Assembly (NCBI GenBank): GCA_964017065.1
Contig: OZ024789.1
Span: 5,148,018-5,212,017 of the forward strand
Source of the DNA: Haliclona indistincta
Lineage: Eukaryota > Porifera > Demospongiae > Haplosclerida > Chalinidae
DNA length: 64,000 nt
Direction of reading: 5' to 3'
Both the position numbers and the translations under genes were made by a program. Below the pieces are notes generated by a model. It made no database searches and had not been told where the DNA came from. It worked only from the letters and a program-made list of their open reading frames with translations. Below are positions 10,896 to 22,238 of the stretch, piece by piece (position 1 is the first letter of the stretch; every line of letters begins with the position of its first letter).

Positions 10896-11744
10896 ATGAA
10901 ACTCCTCTCCTTGCTGACGGTGGCTATTGTCCTAATCGGCATAACCACACAAGCCTTTGCCTGCTACTATGAGAGGATGTCTCGTAACCCAAACTACGCA
11001 AAGATTACCACGCCAAAGAAAGTCCTCAATATTCCTCGGGCTCACGGCATTTGTGTCGCTCCCAATGGCAACTTTGCTGTTATAATGGTCAACAATGCCA
11101 AGAAGATTCGCATATACTACAGCTGTGGAAAACTGATGACAGAGGTTGATCTAAGCAAGCAAGGATTTAGACATGGTTGTGATTGTGCATTCACAGGTCG
11201 CAGCCTCTATGTTACTGACTGTCACGGGAAAAAAGTTTACGAACTGTCAACACTTGGGGAATTCGTTCGAATTTTTGCTACTGGTCAAAACTTTCTTCGC
11301 ATGGCAGCATGTAAAGATCAACTTTACATGACCATACATAGTGGTGGGCAAAATCTCTTTGTGTACAATACCAATAATGGTAGACTGATATGTCGCATTA
11401 GTGTACCAGCTAATGCTGCTCAAGGAGTCATAGTGGGCATAGACGGTAACTTACATGTTTCGAATTGGCAGAGAAAACAAGTGTATGTCTACACTCCTGA
11501 AGGAAGACAAGTCGGTGTAACAACTTACAAAGAAATTCATCTTGCAGATGGTCTAGCAATGGACACTGCAGGCAACATCCTTATTGCTGATCATGATCGA
11601 GGTAAAGTGGAGGTTTACAGTCCGTGTGGAGCACTGATCAAGACCATTCGAACAGGAACACGACATGCAGTCGACGTTAAAATTGGTAACGATGGAACAA
11701 TACTGGTGGCAGATCATGCTGCCTCCAAAGTCTTGATGTTTTAA
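10896..11744 (+). CDS. Secreted NHL-type propeller protein (intact, 282 aa)
   Basis: Full-length copy with signal peptide MKLLSLLTVAIVLIGITTQ and cleavage before CYYERM. It has six blades, one residue longer than the first copy because of an extra Asn (NTNNGR) in blade 3. Variable loops are MVNNA (blade 1), DCHGK (blade 2), TIHSG (blade 3), SNWQR, DHDRG and DHAAS. Two extra cysteines appear, in RHGCDC and TDCHGK, close enough in blade 2 to pair. A third substitution puts Cys in place of Arg before RISVP. Promoter and 3' UTR are standard. Spacer DNA with an AMDHD1-like fragment lies on both sides. Confidence 0.85.
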   Translation: MKLLSLLTVAIVLIGITTQAFACYYERMSRNPNYAKITTPKKVLNIPRAHGICVAPNGNFAVIMVNNAKKIRIYYSCGKLMTEVDLSKQGFRHGCDCAFTGRSLYVTDCHGKKVYELSTLGEFVRIFATGQNFLRMAACKDQLYMTIHSGGQNLFVYNTNNGRLICRISVPANAAQGVIVGIDGNLHVSNWQRKQVYVYTPEGRQVGVTTYKEIHLADGLAMDTAGNILIADHDRGKVEVYSPCGALIKTIRTGTRHAVDVKIGNDGTILVADHAASKVLMF

Positions 11745-12107
11745 CCAGCAACCAACAGAGACTATGAGCCATAGTTTACTAGTATAGAGACTAGTGTGTG
11801 TTTGTTGTAGTATAGTGACTGTAGACATAATGTGTGTTGTAGATTTTAGTGCTCATGCTGGTTATTTATTCATCATCTCTCAAAAGAGTAATAATGATAC
11901 AGAGCCGAGTTTTGAAAAAAAAACAGTGCTCATGCGATCCAGTAGTTAAGTAAACTTGTGACCAAAACATCTGACACAGTTGGTCTTCACTTGTCCTGAC
12001 TACAGGAAACATATTCTGTAGCACCTAAGCAATCAGAAGCTTAGCAATGCTGACCACAAGGAATTCAATATTGCATTCTGATGGTGGTAATCGGCATAAC
12101 CACACAA

Positions 12108-12271
12108 GCCTTTGGCTCTACAGTGCAGGTGGTACCACACTTCATAATGGCTGACAGTCGCTTAGAGAAGGAGGTGGCAAGTTGGTCTAGTCCAGCTTTA
12201 TGAACACAGCTGACAGTGTAATGGATTCCTCCGCCACTGGCATGTATGTCCATATAGCTAGCACCAGCAAG
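12108..12271 (-). pseudogene. AMDHD1-like exon 3 fragment, copy b
   Basis: This copy looks closest to the enzyme consensus: LAGASYMDIHASGGG, IHYTVS, SKRLSAIMKCGTTCTVEPK. The acceptor and the antisense join to propeller signal-peptide sequence (CCAAAGGCTTGTGTGG) match copy a. The fusion therefore happened once and was then amplified with the array. Confidence 0.75.
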
Positions 12272-12894
12272 CTGTGCATGGAGAAAGGAGGCTATAAACT
12301 ATTGGACATGTGATACATGCCCATGCACATATTATAAACAAAAATTAGTAGGAAGTTATGACAATGTGACGTTATGGCAATATACCATAATGATACTTGA
12401 CCACATTTTACTGTAGGAAGTTATGACAACATTATGTTATTTCAGAAAAATGATAACATATCTATGATCACCATTATGAGCACTTTAGATACCATTCTTG
12501 TGATCTGTAAACCAAACCCGGAAGAGAGTAACCTGATACACATACTTTTCTAGAAATAATAACATTCTTGCAGTAAATCAACAACCATTAATTTTGCAAT
12601 GATCATCATTGTCCTCTTTTTTAGATGTTAAAAGTGCCATACCATGCAGGCCTCACAAAACAAAAACATCCGAAATGAAAATTAATATTACTTGCTGACA
12701 ATCTTTCTTCAACTTACAGCACACCATTCAAAGGTGTAAATTCAATTAGACTGTATTGGCACACAGTATTGTCAGTGTTGTCAGTTAAAGCATACATTAT
12801 ACAAACACATAGTCACGTGCACACCTCAACTGAAAACTGAAATTCACAACATTTGAAAAAGTGTGATTTTAGTTATTAACTTTTGGTAAAGAGA

Positions 12895-13005
12895 ACGTGA
12901 CCAAAGCATCACTGAGCTCACTATATAAGAGAGGACACATTCTGTGTCTCACCAGTTCTCAGTCGCTGTCACCTTGAGTATATCTCACTGGACAAGACGT
13001 CAAGT
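12895..13005 (+). promoter_or_regulatory. Intact core promoter of a disabled copy
   Basis: TATATAA at 12,922-12,928 in the standard context, and leader ending CAAGACGTCAAGT. The gene downstream is a pseudogene, so it may still be transcribed. Confidence 0.75.
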
Positions 13006-13838
13006 ATGAAACTCCTCTCCTTGCTGACGGTGGCTATTGTCCTAATCGGCATAACCACACAAGCCTTTGCCTGCTACTATGAGAGGATGTCTCGTAGCCC
13101 AAACTACGCAAAGATTACCACACCAAAGAAAACCCTCAATGTTCCCAATGCTTACGGTATTTGTGTCGCTCCCAATGGCAACTTTGCTGTTGTGTTGCAC
13201 AACAATGCCAAAAAGGTCCGCATATACTACAGCTGTGGAAAACTGATGAAAGAAGTTGATCTTAGCAAACAAGGATTTAGAGTAGGTTGTGATTGTGCAT
13301 TCACAGATCGCAGTCTCTATGTTACTGACTGTGGTGGAAAAAAGTTTACGAACTGTCAACACTTGGAGAATTTGTTCGAATTTTTGCTACTGGTCAACAC
13401 TTTCAACGCATGGCAGCATGTCAAGATCGACTTTACATCACCAAACATATTGGTGGACAAAACCTCTTTGTATACAATACCAATGGTAGACTGATATGTC
13501 GCATTAGTGTACCAGCTAATGCTGCACGTGGAGTAGACGGTAACTTGTATGTCTCCAACTGGCAGAGAAAACAAGTGTATGTTTACACTCCTGAAGGAAG
13601 ACGAGTCGGTGTAACAACTTACAAAGAAATTCATCTTGCAGATGGTCTAGCAATGGACACTGCAGGCAACCTCCTTATTACTGATAATGATCGAGGTAAA
13701 GTGGAGGTTTACAGTCCGTGTGGAGCACTGATCAAGACCATTTGAACAGGAACACGACATGCAGTCGATGTTGAGATTGGTAACGATGGAACAGTACTGG
13801 TGGCAGACCATGCTGCCTCCAAAGTCTTCATGTATTAA
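13006..13838 (+). pseudogene. Propeller-family pseudogene, copy at 13.0 kb
   Basis: The reading is normal through TDCGGKK, then loses one A in a poly-A run at about 13,340 and shifts frame. In the family frame there is also a 12-bp in-frame deletion in blade 4 (ARGVDGN lacks VIVG) and a CGA-to-TGA nonsense change at 13,742-13,744 (KTI then stop before GTRHAVDV). The family stop codon is at 13,836-13,838. Loops are LHNNA, DCGGK and DNDRG. Three independent lesions argue against a simple sequencing error. Confidence 0.9.
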
Positions 13839-14787
13839 CCAGCAACCAGCAGAGACTATGAGCCATAGTTTACTAGTATAGAGACTAGTGTGTGTTTGTT
13901 GTAGTATAGTGACTGTAGACATAATGTGTGTTGTAGATTTTAGCGCTCATACTGGTTATTTATTCATTCATTCAGTGATCTCTCAAAAGAGTAAAATAAT
14001 ACAGAGCCGAGTTTCGAAAAAGCAGTGCTCATGCGATCCAGTAGTTAAGTAAACTTTTGAGCAAAACGTCTGACACAGTTGGTCTTCACATGTCCTGACA
14101 ACAGGAAATATATTCTGTGCCTGCATGTGTGTGAGTTATGTGGTACATAAGTATATTCTGTTCAACGTAAGGAAGGTACTGTCCAAGAAATTCCATCTGA
14201 GCTTGTCATCAACTACTAGAATACTTCAAAGGTACATAACATGTTTCATTAGCAGTGTAAATAATCATTTCTTGCTACAAATATACTTTTAACTACTTTC
14301 ATCAGGATGATTGGTAGTATCAGAGAGAGCCTGAGCAGCATATACATTACAATATCAAGCAGTCAAACATGACAGCAAAACTATTTGAATGAAGCACCAA
14401 GTTGTAAATGCCTCGGGGGAATTTCCAGTCTGGTAGCTCAGTGCAGTTTAATGTGACAGCACAAGAATTTTGTAGCTGAGTATGACAGTCTTGACCAAAA
14501 ATTTTGTGACACCTTCAGCCCGATAAGCATACTGACATGCTTTAACTATACAAAGCTACTGCAGCTATTAGAATTATAAGAGCTACAAGTACATAATGAA
14601 ATACAGCTGCAGCAAGACCACTGTACTCATTGCTGCTAGACTTAGCTGCTTATTGTTTGCAGAATAACATGTATGCTTAGGCAATGCAGATATAGTGGTT
14701 GCACCTAAGCAATCAGAAGCCTAGCAATGCTGACCACATGGAATTCAATATTGCATTCTAATGGTGGTAATCGGCATAACCACACAA
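13839..14787. repeat. Duplicated downstream spacer
   Basis: Family 3' UTR followed by the same spacer as at 9,166-9,954. No coding sequence beyond the AMDHD1-like fragment that follows. Confidence 0.65.
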
Positions 14788-14950
14788 GCCTTTGGCTCTA
14801 CAGTGGTATAGTACCACACTTCATCATGGCTGACAGTCGCTTAGAGAAGGAGGCAGCAAGTTGGTCTAGTCCAGCTTTATGAACACAGCTGACAGTGTAA
14901 TAGATTCCTCCTCCACTGGCGTGTATATCCATATAGCTAGCACCAGCAAG
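14788..14950 (-). pseudogene. AMDHD1-like exon 3 fragment, copy c
   Basis: It matches copies a and b from the acceptor onward, with a similar enzyme-like reading, but is disrupted near its 3' end (GTGGTATAGTACC in place of GTGCAGGTGGTACC), giving a frameshift and stop. The antisense join to the propeller signal peptide is kept. Confidence 0.7.
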
Positions 14951-15342
14951 CTGTGCATGAAGAAAGGAGGCTATAAATTGTTGAACATGTGAGCATAATT
15001 ATTGATACGTGCCCATTGACATTTTACCATAAACAAAAAGTAGGAAGTTATGACAATAATTATGACGTTATGGCAATATACTATAATGATACTTGTCCAC
15101 ATTTTACTGTAGGAAGTTATGACAACATGAAATTTTTTAAGAAAATGATAACATAATATCTATGATCACTTTAGATACCATTCTTGTGATTATGAGCACT
15201 TTTAGATACCATTCTTGTGATTATGAGCACTTTTAGATACCATTCTTGTGATATGTAAACCAAACCCGGAAGATAGTGTAATCTGATGCACATACTTTTC
15301 TAGAAATGATAACATTCTTGCTGTACATCAACAACCATTTAT

Positions 15343-16567
15343 TAGGGAGACACGGTAGTGTCTCCCTATGTAGGGTTGAACGAGAAAACAAGATGGCGGC
15401 TACATACAATGTATTAGCGTTCAAACGCTGATATTTCGCCTGGTGATGAATTTTATACGTCCAAAGACACTTAGATCTGCTCTCTGGCGTTGCCCCATCT
15501 TACAGTAGCAAGGATATTGCTCGAAATTGTTGCTAAAGTGACGAACCTGGAATCGGTGAAAATCGAGTTTCGTCATCTTCTTCTTCTTCTTTCTTTCTTC
15601 AACTCGCCTAGCGCCTTTACGCGAGCAGTGCCGAGACCAAAACACCCACGAACAGTCGTGAAATTCTCCTGGCAGGTGCCTTTTGAACATTGTTTTTAGC
15701 GAAACGGCGATCTAAATTCTGCGAGTTCTCGATCTTGATCCATTGTCAGCTAAGTGTTAGACGCCATTATCGTGATTGCGCAATACGCACGTGACCAAGC
15801 AGTGGCTAGCGCACGTGACCAAGCACTGGATTCAATTCAGTATCGCCCCGCCGTATGGATCACGGAGAACACGTATTTGTCTGGAGTCTTCGAATAAAGG
15901 CAAGCTCGTGTAGGATCACCATTCTGCGTTTGCCAGATAGATTATAACTGCTGTCCAGGTCTACAAACAAGTGTGGGCGGGGCTCGTATGTACTGCATGC
16001 ATGCATAGGCGAGCTGATATGTGCACCATAGCCATTATTTTTAGCTATAAGTTTAAAATTGTTAATAATAAAGAAAAGCCATCAGCAACTGGAAAACTAA
16101 ACCAATGGTGGAAACCATGACAAAGACGCCTCAGTACGTGCATGATATTGAACTGCACTTCACTGAAAAAGAAAAAAGGACACAAACAAGAAAATAAAAA
16201 AGATTTCTATCGAAATCAAAAGGATGTAGGGTTGTGAAACCTACCACTGGTCCACAATGTAATCTAACAAGGAACAAGCATGGAATGGTAACACGATCGA
16301 CTTGCTAACAGACCATAGATCCCTACATCAGTGGCTGTACATAAGATCAACAAGTTGAATGCACGTCAGGTGTCAGTCATCAGCAACTAGCTGAATTAGC
16401 TATAGCCAACCACAACAGCCACTGATGTAGGGATCTATGGTCTGTTAGCAAGTCGATCGTGTTACCATTCCATGCTTGTTCCTTGTTAGATTACATTGTG
16501 GACCAGTGGTAGGTTTCACAACCCTACATCCTTTTGATTTCGATAGAAATCTTTTTTATTTTCTTTT
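15343..16567. mobile_element. Insertion of about 1.2 kb ending in a foldback
   Basis: Sister spacers read ACAACCATTAATTTTGCAATGATC (12,580 and 22,575). Here ACAACCATTT is followed by 1.2 kb before GCTATGATCATCAC. The left end has a hairpin, GGGAGACAC and GTGTCTCCC around GGTA. The right end is the inverted repeat at 16,188-16,565. The middle has CTTCTTCTT microsatellite and no clear gene. A related element in reverse orientation lies at 34,222-34,771. Confidence 0.6.
16188..16565. repeat. Foldback with near-perfect 151-bp arms
   Basis: Arms 16,188-16,338 and 16,415-16,565 are almost exact reverse complements (ending GTGGCTGT and starting ACAGCCAC) around a 76-bp loop. Near identity of the arms implies recent formation or repair by conversion. 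It carries no gene: the plus-strand open frame at 16,476 falls across the arm. Confidence 0.85.
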
Positions 16568-17469
16568 ATGCTATGATCATCACTTGTCCTCTTTAGACGT
16601 TAAACGTGCCATACCATGCAGGCCTCACACATCCGAAATGAAATATTACTTGCTGACAAGGATGTTTCTCTTACACTACACCATTCATTGATGCAAATTG
16701 AATGATTCTATTTAGACAGAATTACTGGACAGGTGCTGCAAGATTTGGCAAAGGCACACTTGCTCTATTGTTCTCGTGCAGTTTGGTGGAACTGAGCTAG
16801 CATACATGATCCATTGCATATTATAGTGGACACCATTTGGAAACAAAATTAAATTGTAGAGTTTGGTTAGGGATTTATATCACATATTGATTGTAAGTGT
16901 TCATTGCATTGAGGTGTACCCTAAGAGGGTTCTACTAAAGACTTTGTCAACATCGAGTATAGCAAGAACATAGTCAATAATTATAACAAAAACTTGACAG
17001 GTATAATCAAGACTTAGAGGTCGGATAGAGAAATAGAGGGTTACCAGAGACTGGCTTAAAAGACTGTTTTACATAATGGTCACCAACATGTATCAACTTA
17101 TATAGAATGTGTCAAGTGCATGTGTTTGTTGATGTATCCAATATGAAAGCATCATCTGCAGTAAAGAATGACCTCAAATCCATCTTAGACTAGTTCAAGA
17201 TAAATTCTGAAGTATCTGTTTACGCACGAACATGACATGTAAGATAATCATTCCTAAACACTATATTATGTCACTCTAGTGTAACATGCAACATGAACTA
17301 AAGTAAGTCAAAATTAACATTGCAGTCTTGTTAATGTATAAATTATACACACATAGTCACGTACACACAACCCTTTGATGCTGTAAATATCCCTGAATTT
17401 GAAATTCACAACGTCTAAAAAGTGTATAATTTTAGGATAGCTCATAATACAGGTGAACGTGACCAAAGC
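16568..17469. repeat. Duplicated upstream spacer
   Basis: Standard upstream blocks in order: GTGCCATACCATGCAG, GGTGCTGCAAGATTTG, GAGGGTTCTACT, CATCATCTGCAGTAAAG, ACAACCCTTTGATGCTG. No gene. Confidence 0.65.
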
Positions 17470-17567
17470 ATCACTGAGCTCACTATATAAAAGAGGACAC
17501 ATTCTATGTCTCACCAGTTCTCAGTCGCTGTCACCTTGAGTATATCTCATTGGACAAGACGTCAAGT
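17470..17567 (+). promoter_or_regulatory. Core promoter and leader, copy at 17.6 kb
   Basis: CACTGAGCTCAC, TATATAA at 17,484-17,490 followed by AAGAGGACAC, then the leader ending CAAGACGTCAAGT. Confidence 0.8.
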
Positions 17568-18410
17568 ATGAAACTCCTCTCCTTGGTGGCTATTGTCCTA
17601 ATCGGCATAACCACACAAGCCTTTGCCTGCTACTATGAGAGGATGTCTCGTAGCCCAAACTACGCAAAGATTACCACACCAAAGAAAATCCTCAATATTC
17701 CCAATCCTCACGGTATTTGTGTCGCTCCCAATGGTAACTTTGCTGCTATGTCATGGAACTCGGCCAAGAAGATTCACATATACCACAGCTGTGGAAAACT
17801 GATGAAAGAAGTTGATCTTAGCAAACATGGATTTGTACGTGCTACTGACTGTGCATTCACAGATCAAAGTCTCTTTGTTGCTGACTATAACGGAAAAAAA
17901 GTGTATAAACTGTCAAAAATGGGAAAATTTATTCGAATCTTTGCTACTGGTCAACACTTTGTTCGCATGGCAGCATGTCAAGACCGGCTCTATGTCACGA
18001 TAAACACTGGTGGTCAAAACGTTCTTGCATACGATACCAATAACGGTAGACTGATACGTCGCATTAGTGTACCAGCTAATGCTGCACGTGGAGTCATAGT
18101 GGGCATAGACGGTAACTTGTATGTTTCAAATTGGCAAAGAAAACAGGTGTATGTCTACACTCCTGAAGGAAGACGAGTCAGTGTAACAACCTACAAAGAA
18201 ATTAAACATGCTGATGGTTTAGCAATGGACACTGCAGGCAACCTCCTTATTGCTGATAATTCAAAGGGTAAAGTGGAGGTTTACAGTCCGTGTGGAGAAC
18301 TGATCAAGATCATTCGAACGGGAACTCGAATGGCACTTGACGTTGAGATTGGTAACGATGGAACAGTAATGGTGGCAGACTACGCTACCTCCAAAGTCTT
18401 CATGTTTTAA
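17568..18410 (+). CDS. Secreted NHL-type propeller protein (intact, 280 aa)
   Basis: Start chosen at the ATG after the conserved leader; an in-frame TTG 18 bp upstream is leader sequence. The signal peptide is shortened (MKLLSLVAIVLIGITTQ, three residues lost). Loops are distinct from its neighbours: MSWNSA, VRATDC, DYNGK, TINTG, DNSKG, TRMALDV and DYATS. It resembles the copies at 29,890 and 38,711 in blades 1-3 (KLSKIGKFIRIF type), which marks a subfamily. After the shared start of the 3' UTR the downstream sequence differs (TGAATTTTAATTG) and matches that at about 29,290. All six common cysteines are kept. Confidence 0.85.
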   Translation: MKLLSLVAIVLIGITTQAFACYYERMSRSPNYAKITTPKKILNIPNPHGICVAPNGNFAAMSWNSAKKIHIYHSCGKLMKEVDLSKHGFVRATDCAFTDQSLFVADYNGKKVYKLSKMGKFIRIFATGQHFVRMAACQDRLYVTINTGGQNVLAYDTNNGRLIRRISVPANAARGVIVGIDGNLYVSNWQRKQVYVYTPEGRRVSVTTYKEIKHADGLAMDTAGNLLIADNSKGKVEVYSPCGELIKIIRTGTRMALDVEIGNDGTVMVADYATSKVFMF

Positions 18411-20014
18411 CCAGCAACCAACAGAGACTATGAGCCATAGTTTACTAGTATAGAGATAAGTGTGTGTCTGTTGTAGATTATTTATTATATTAATGTAGAG
18501 TGCTCATTGCTGGTTATGAATTTTAATTGAAAAAAATTGTGTATATGCTGATAATAATGCAATGAGAAACAACGAGTCATGACGCTAGTATGGTAGGGAA
18601 ATGAACACATTCATGTGAATTCGTCTGCTTACATGTATCTCCTCACAATAGGCATGTACCCGCGACACAACACACATTTCTCATTCAAATCAGTGCAAGC
18701 ATTCATACTTCTGGGAGGAATCAATGTATAGAACACCATGAATTCACATGTACGATAGCACTAAAAATAAGACTAGACTCTCTCATGAGTCATTGAGTCT
18801 AGACCAACTTGCTAACGTAAACAAAACTACAAGTATCATAACGTAATTAGATGATGTACAAAACAGTATGGCTGGTATAATTAATATTTATGAGGTTAAA
18901 TTTCGTTTCAGCAAACAGTATCGAGCAGGTTCATTGTGTATGATGTTTTTTATCAGTTAAGACTCTCAGAGCCTGATCAGACTCTCACACAGAGCCTACC
19001 AAATCCTTATCTCCGGATTTGGAGAACTCTTATCTAGAGAAATTCTTATCTATCCACGTGTGGTTTGCAAGAAGAAAGAATGTTTAACCGAAATTCTGCC
19101 TCACACGTTCAAAACAAAATTTAACTTACGAAATATACCAGCTATATACGGTAAAGAGTTATTCTGATGGTACAGTACAGATTTCCTGGTCAGTGAACAT
19201 GGGATCAGTCACATAACTACATCACAGACAGTGTAATCTGGTTACAAGAATTTGATCTCTTTATACACTACAACACTAAATGCAAGTTATACACCACAAG
19301 GTAAATACGAGAATCAAAATTCACACAATTACCAACAACGACGTGTATCTAACAGTTTTAAACTATGTGTGAAGTTGCTAATGTAAATTATCGGCAGCAT
19401 GGCACGAAGGGATACCACGAGGACAGGAATCAAGACAGACAAGTGCTTCTGTAAGTATATATAGTCCTACTAAAGCTTGCGATCGATCGCTTTGACCTGC
19501 CACACTGTACTGAACTGATGATCATGAAGTTTGAAGGCCTTGAAGAAGACCAGGTGTACGAGAACAAGCTATTGTTAGTGGCGTCTCAGGCGTACGATGA
19601 GGAACAAGAGCACCAGGAACTGGTAGCATCACAAACGTACAACGATGAAGAAGAAAGAAGTACGCTCACATGCAGAGCGAAGATTTTACAGCTTGATTCT
19701 TGACGATATTATTACACAATCATTAAGACAATCATAACGTTCCACCTGCCACTTGTGACAAGATACTACTCCTGTGTTTCATTCTAGTCTGTGTCATGTT
19801 GTATTCCACTATCACAATCGGTACATCATAACCTTCCTGCTTTTGGAGTAAGATGCTAGCCTGAGCTACAGGTTCATATGGGAATTTGGTAACCTCATTA
19901 CATTCATGACATAGTTTTAAAATTTATTACTAGTACATGCACTCGCCCAAAGACTAAAAGCTGCACTGTATATATACATTGAAGTATTTCAACAATGCTG
20001 TTTCTACAACTAGA
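18411..20014. other. Spacer with one short open frame
   Basis: After the 3' UTR there is unshared AT-rich sequence. At 19,518-19,703 the plus strand has 61 acidic codons with an internal repeat (LLLVASQAYDEEQ, then ELVASQTYNDEEE). It could be an exon remnant, but I see no splice frame or homologue. A segment near 18,840-18,960 recurs diverged at 21,680-21,790. Confidence 0.3.
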
Positions 20015-20114
20015 GTATACTGAGGTCACTATATAAGAGAGGACACATTCTGTGTCTCACCAGTTCTCAATCTTGAGTATATATCTCACTGAGTCACTGG
20101 ATAAGAAGTCAAGT
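20015..20114 (+). promoter_or_regulatory. Core promoter, copy at 20.1 kb
   Basis: GAGGTCAC, TATATAA at 20,030-20,036, GAGAGGACACATTCTGTG. The leader is rearranged (TTGAGTATATATCTCACTGAG). Confidence 0.7.
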
Positions 20115-20960
20115 ATGAAACTCCTCTCCTTGCTGACGGTGGCTATTGTCCTAATCGGCATAACCACACATTCAAGCCTTTGCCTGCTACTATGAGAGGA
20201 TGTCTCGTAGCCCAAACTATGCAAAGATTACCACGCCAAAGAAAACCCTCAGCATTCCTCAGGCTCACGGTATATTTGTGTCGCTCCCAATGGCAACTTT
20301 GCTGTCATATCGCACAACAATGCCAAGAAGCTTCGCATATACTACAGCTGTGGAAAACTGATGAAAATTGTTAATCTTCAACACGGGTTTAATGCTGCTC
20401 ATGACTGTGCATTCACAGATCGTTATCTCTATGTTGCTGACTACAATGGAAGAAAAGTGCATGTACTCTCACCACTTGGCAAATTCGTTCGAGTCTTAGC
20501 TACTGGTGTAACGTTTTTTCGAATAGAAGCATGTCGAAACCGACTTTATGTCACCACAGCTCATGGAGGACAAAATGTCCATGTATACGATACCAATAAT
20601 GATAGACTGATACGTCGCATTAGTGTACCAGGTGGTTCACGTGGAGTCATAATGGGCATAGACAGTAGCCTGCGTATTTCTAATTTGGGAAAACAAGTGT
20701 ATACTTATACTGCCGAAGGAAGACGAGTCAGTGTAACAACCTACCAGGAAGTCCATCGTGCTGATGGTATAGCAATGGACACTGCAGGCAACCTCCTTAT
20801 TGCTGATCATGATAAGGGCGAAGTTAAGGTTTACAGTCCGTGTGGAGCACTGATCAAGACCATTCGAACGGGAACTCGACTTTCAACTGATGTTGAGATT
20901 GGTAATGATGGAACAGTAATGGTGGCAGACCCTGCTGCTGGCAAAGTCTTGATGTTTTAA
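20115..20960 (+). pseudogene. Propeller-family copy with broken signal peptide region
   Basis: Four extra bases (ACACATTCAAGCC) in the signal peptide shift the frame to a stop. Two extra bases further on (GGTATATTTGTG) restore the family frame. From 20,361 it is open for 199 codons to a normal stop, beginning MKIVNLQHG and covering blades 2-6. Loops are the most divergent of the group: NAAHDC, DYNGR, TTAHGG, VPGGSRG, SNLGKQ, QEVHRADG, TRLSTDV and DPAAGK. Without a signal peptide a product would be cytosolic and lack blade 1, so I treat it as a pseudogene that broke recently. Confidence 0.8.
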
Positions 20961-21965
20961 CCAGCAACCAACAGAGACTATGAGCCATAGTTTATTAGTA
21001 TAGAGACTAGTGTGTGTTTGTGATAGTATAGTGACTGTAGACATAATGTGTGTTGTAGATTTTAGTGCTCATGCTGGTTATTTATTCATTCATTACAATC
21101 ATCTCTCAAAAGAGTTAACAGAACCGAGTTTTGAATAAGCATTGCTCATGCGATCCAGTAGTTAAGTAAACTTGTGAGCAAAATGTGGGACACAGTTGGG
21201 CTTCACATGTCCTGAGAAAGTTTTGGTTGAAACTACAGGAAACATAATCTGTGCCTGCTTGTGTGTGAGTTATTTGGTACATATTTATGGGTACATCGTA
21301 AGCAAAGTATACTGTCTAAGAAATTCCATCTGAGTCATCAACTATTTGAAACACTTTATTACAAAGGTACATGACATTTTTTAATAGCAGTGTATGCAAT
21401 CATTAAACTACTTTTATCAGTATGACTTGAGAGAGCTTGAGCAGCATGCACACACTATATACGATGCACTCAATCAAGACAGCAAAACTATCTGAACTAA
21501 TGGTCCAATGTTATTGCATGTACAATGTGCACTACATGTAAACGCTCACAATGCGCATTGAATTCGCTTCCAATTCACATTGCTGGCAGTTTTGGGGATA
21601 CAATGCGCATCAAAAGTGGATTCCATGTGTACGCACCTTTAAATGAGGAAATGTTCTGTATCTTACCAGTTCTCAGTTGCTGATGTACAAAACAGTATGC
21701 ATGGCTGGTATAATTTGTAAAGGTTAATAAATTTCGTTTGAGCGAACAGTATTGAGCGCATTCATTGTGCATGATATACAATGAGAACACTGCTTCAAAT
21801 CTGTGGTAAGTGATCAGACTCTCACTCAGAGGTTACCAAAACCAGAGAGATACTTAACTAGGATTGTGTCAAGAAAAGGCATCCAGGTGTGATTTGCAAG
21901 AAGAACGAAGCTGAAATTCTGCCTCTCATATTCAAAACTAAATTTTGCCTGCGTATTTTCAATTT
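20961..21965. repeat. Spacer, mostly duplicated 3' flank
   Basis: Standard 3' UTR and downstream block to about 21,450, then less familiar AT-rich DNA that shares pieces with 18,840-19,130. No gene seen. Confidence 0.55.
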
Positions 21966-22238
21966 TGAAAACAATTGTATACTTACACTCCTGAAGGAAG
22001 ACGAGTCGGTGTAACAACCTACCAGGAAGTCCAGGTTGCTGATGGTCTAGCAATGGACACTGCAGGCAACCTCCTTATTGCTGATCACGATCGAGGTAAA
22101 GTGGAGGTTTACAGTCTGTGTGGAACACTGATCAAGATTATTCGAACGGGAACTCGACATTCAACTGATGTTGAGATTGGTAATGATGGAACAATAATGG
22201 TAGCAGACCCTGCTGCCGGCAAAGTCCTCATGTATTAA
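21966..22238 (+). pseudogene. Propeller-family 3' fragment (blades 4-6)
   Basis: It starts abruptly at the blade 4 VYTYTPEG strand and runs open to the family stop (87 codons), with QEVQVADG, RHSTDV and DPAAGK as at 20,115. Blades 1-3 and the promoter have been replaced by unrelated sequence. One blade-5 Pro is Leu (SLCGTL). Confidence 0.85.
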
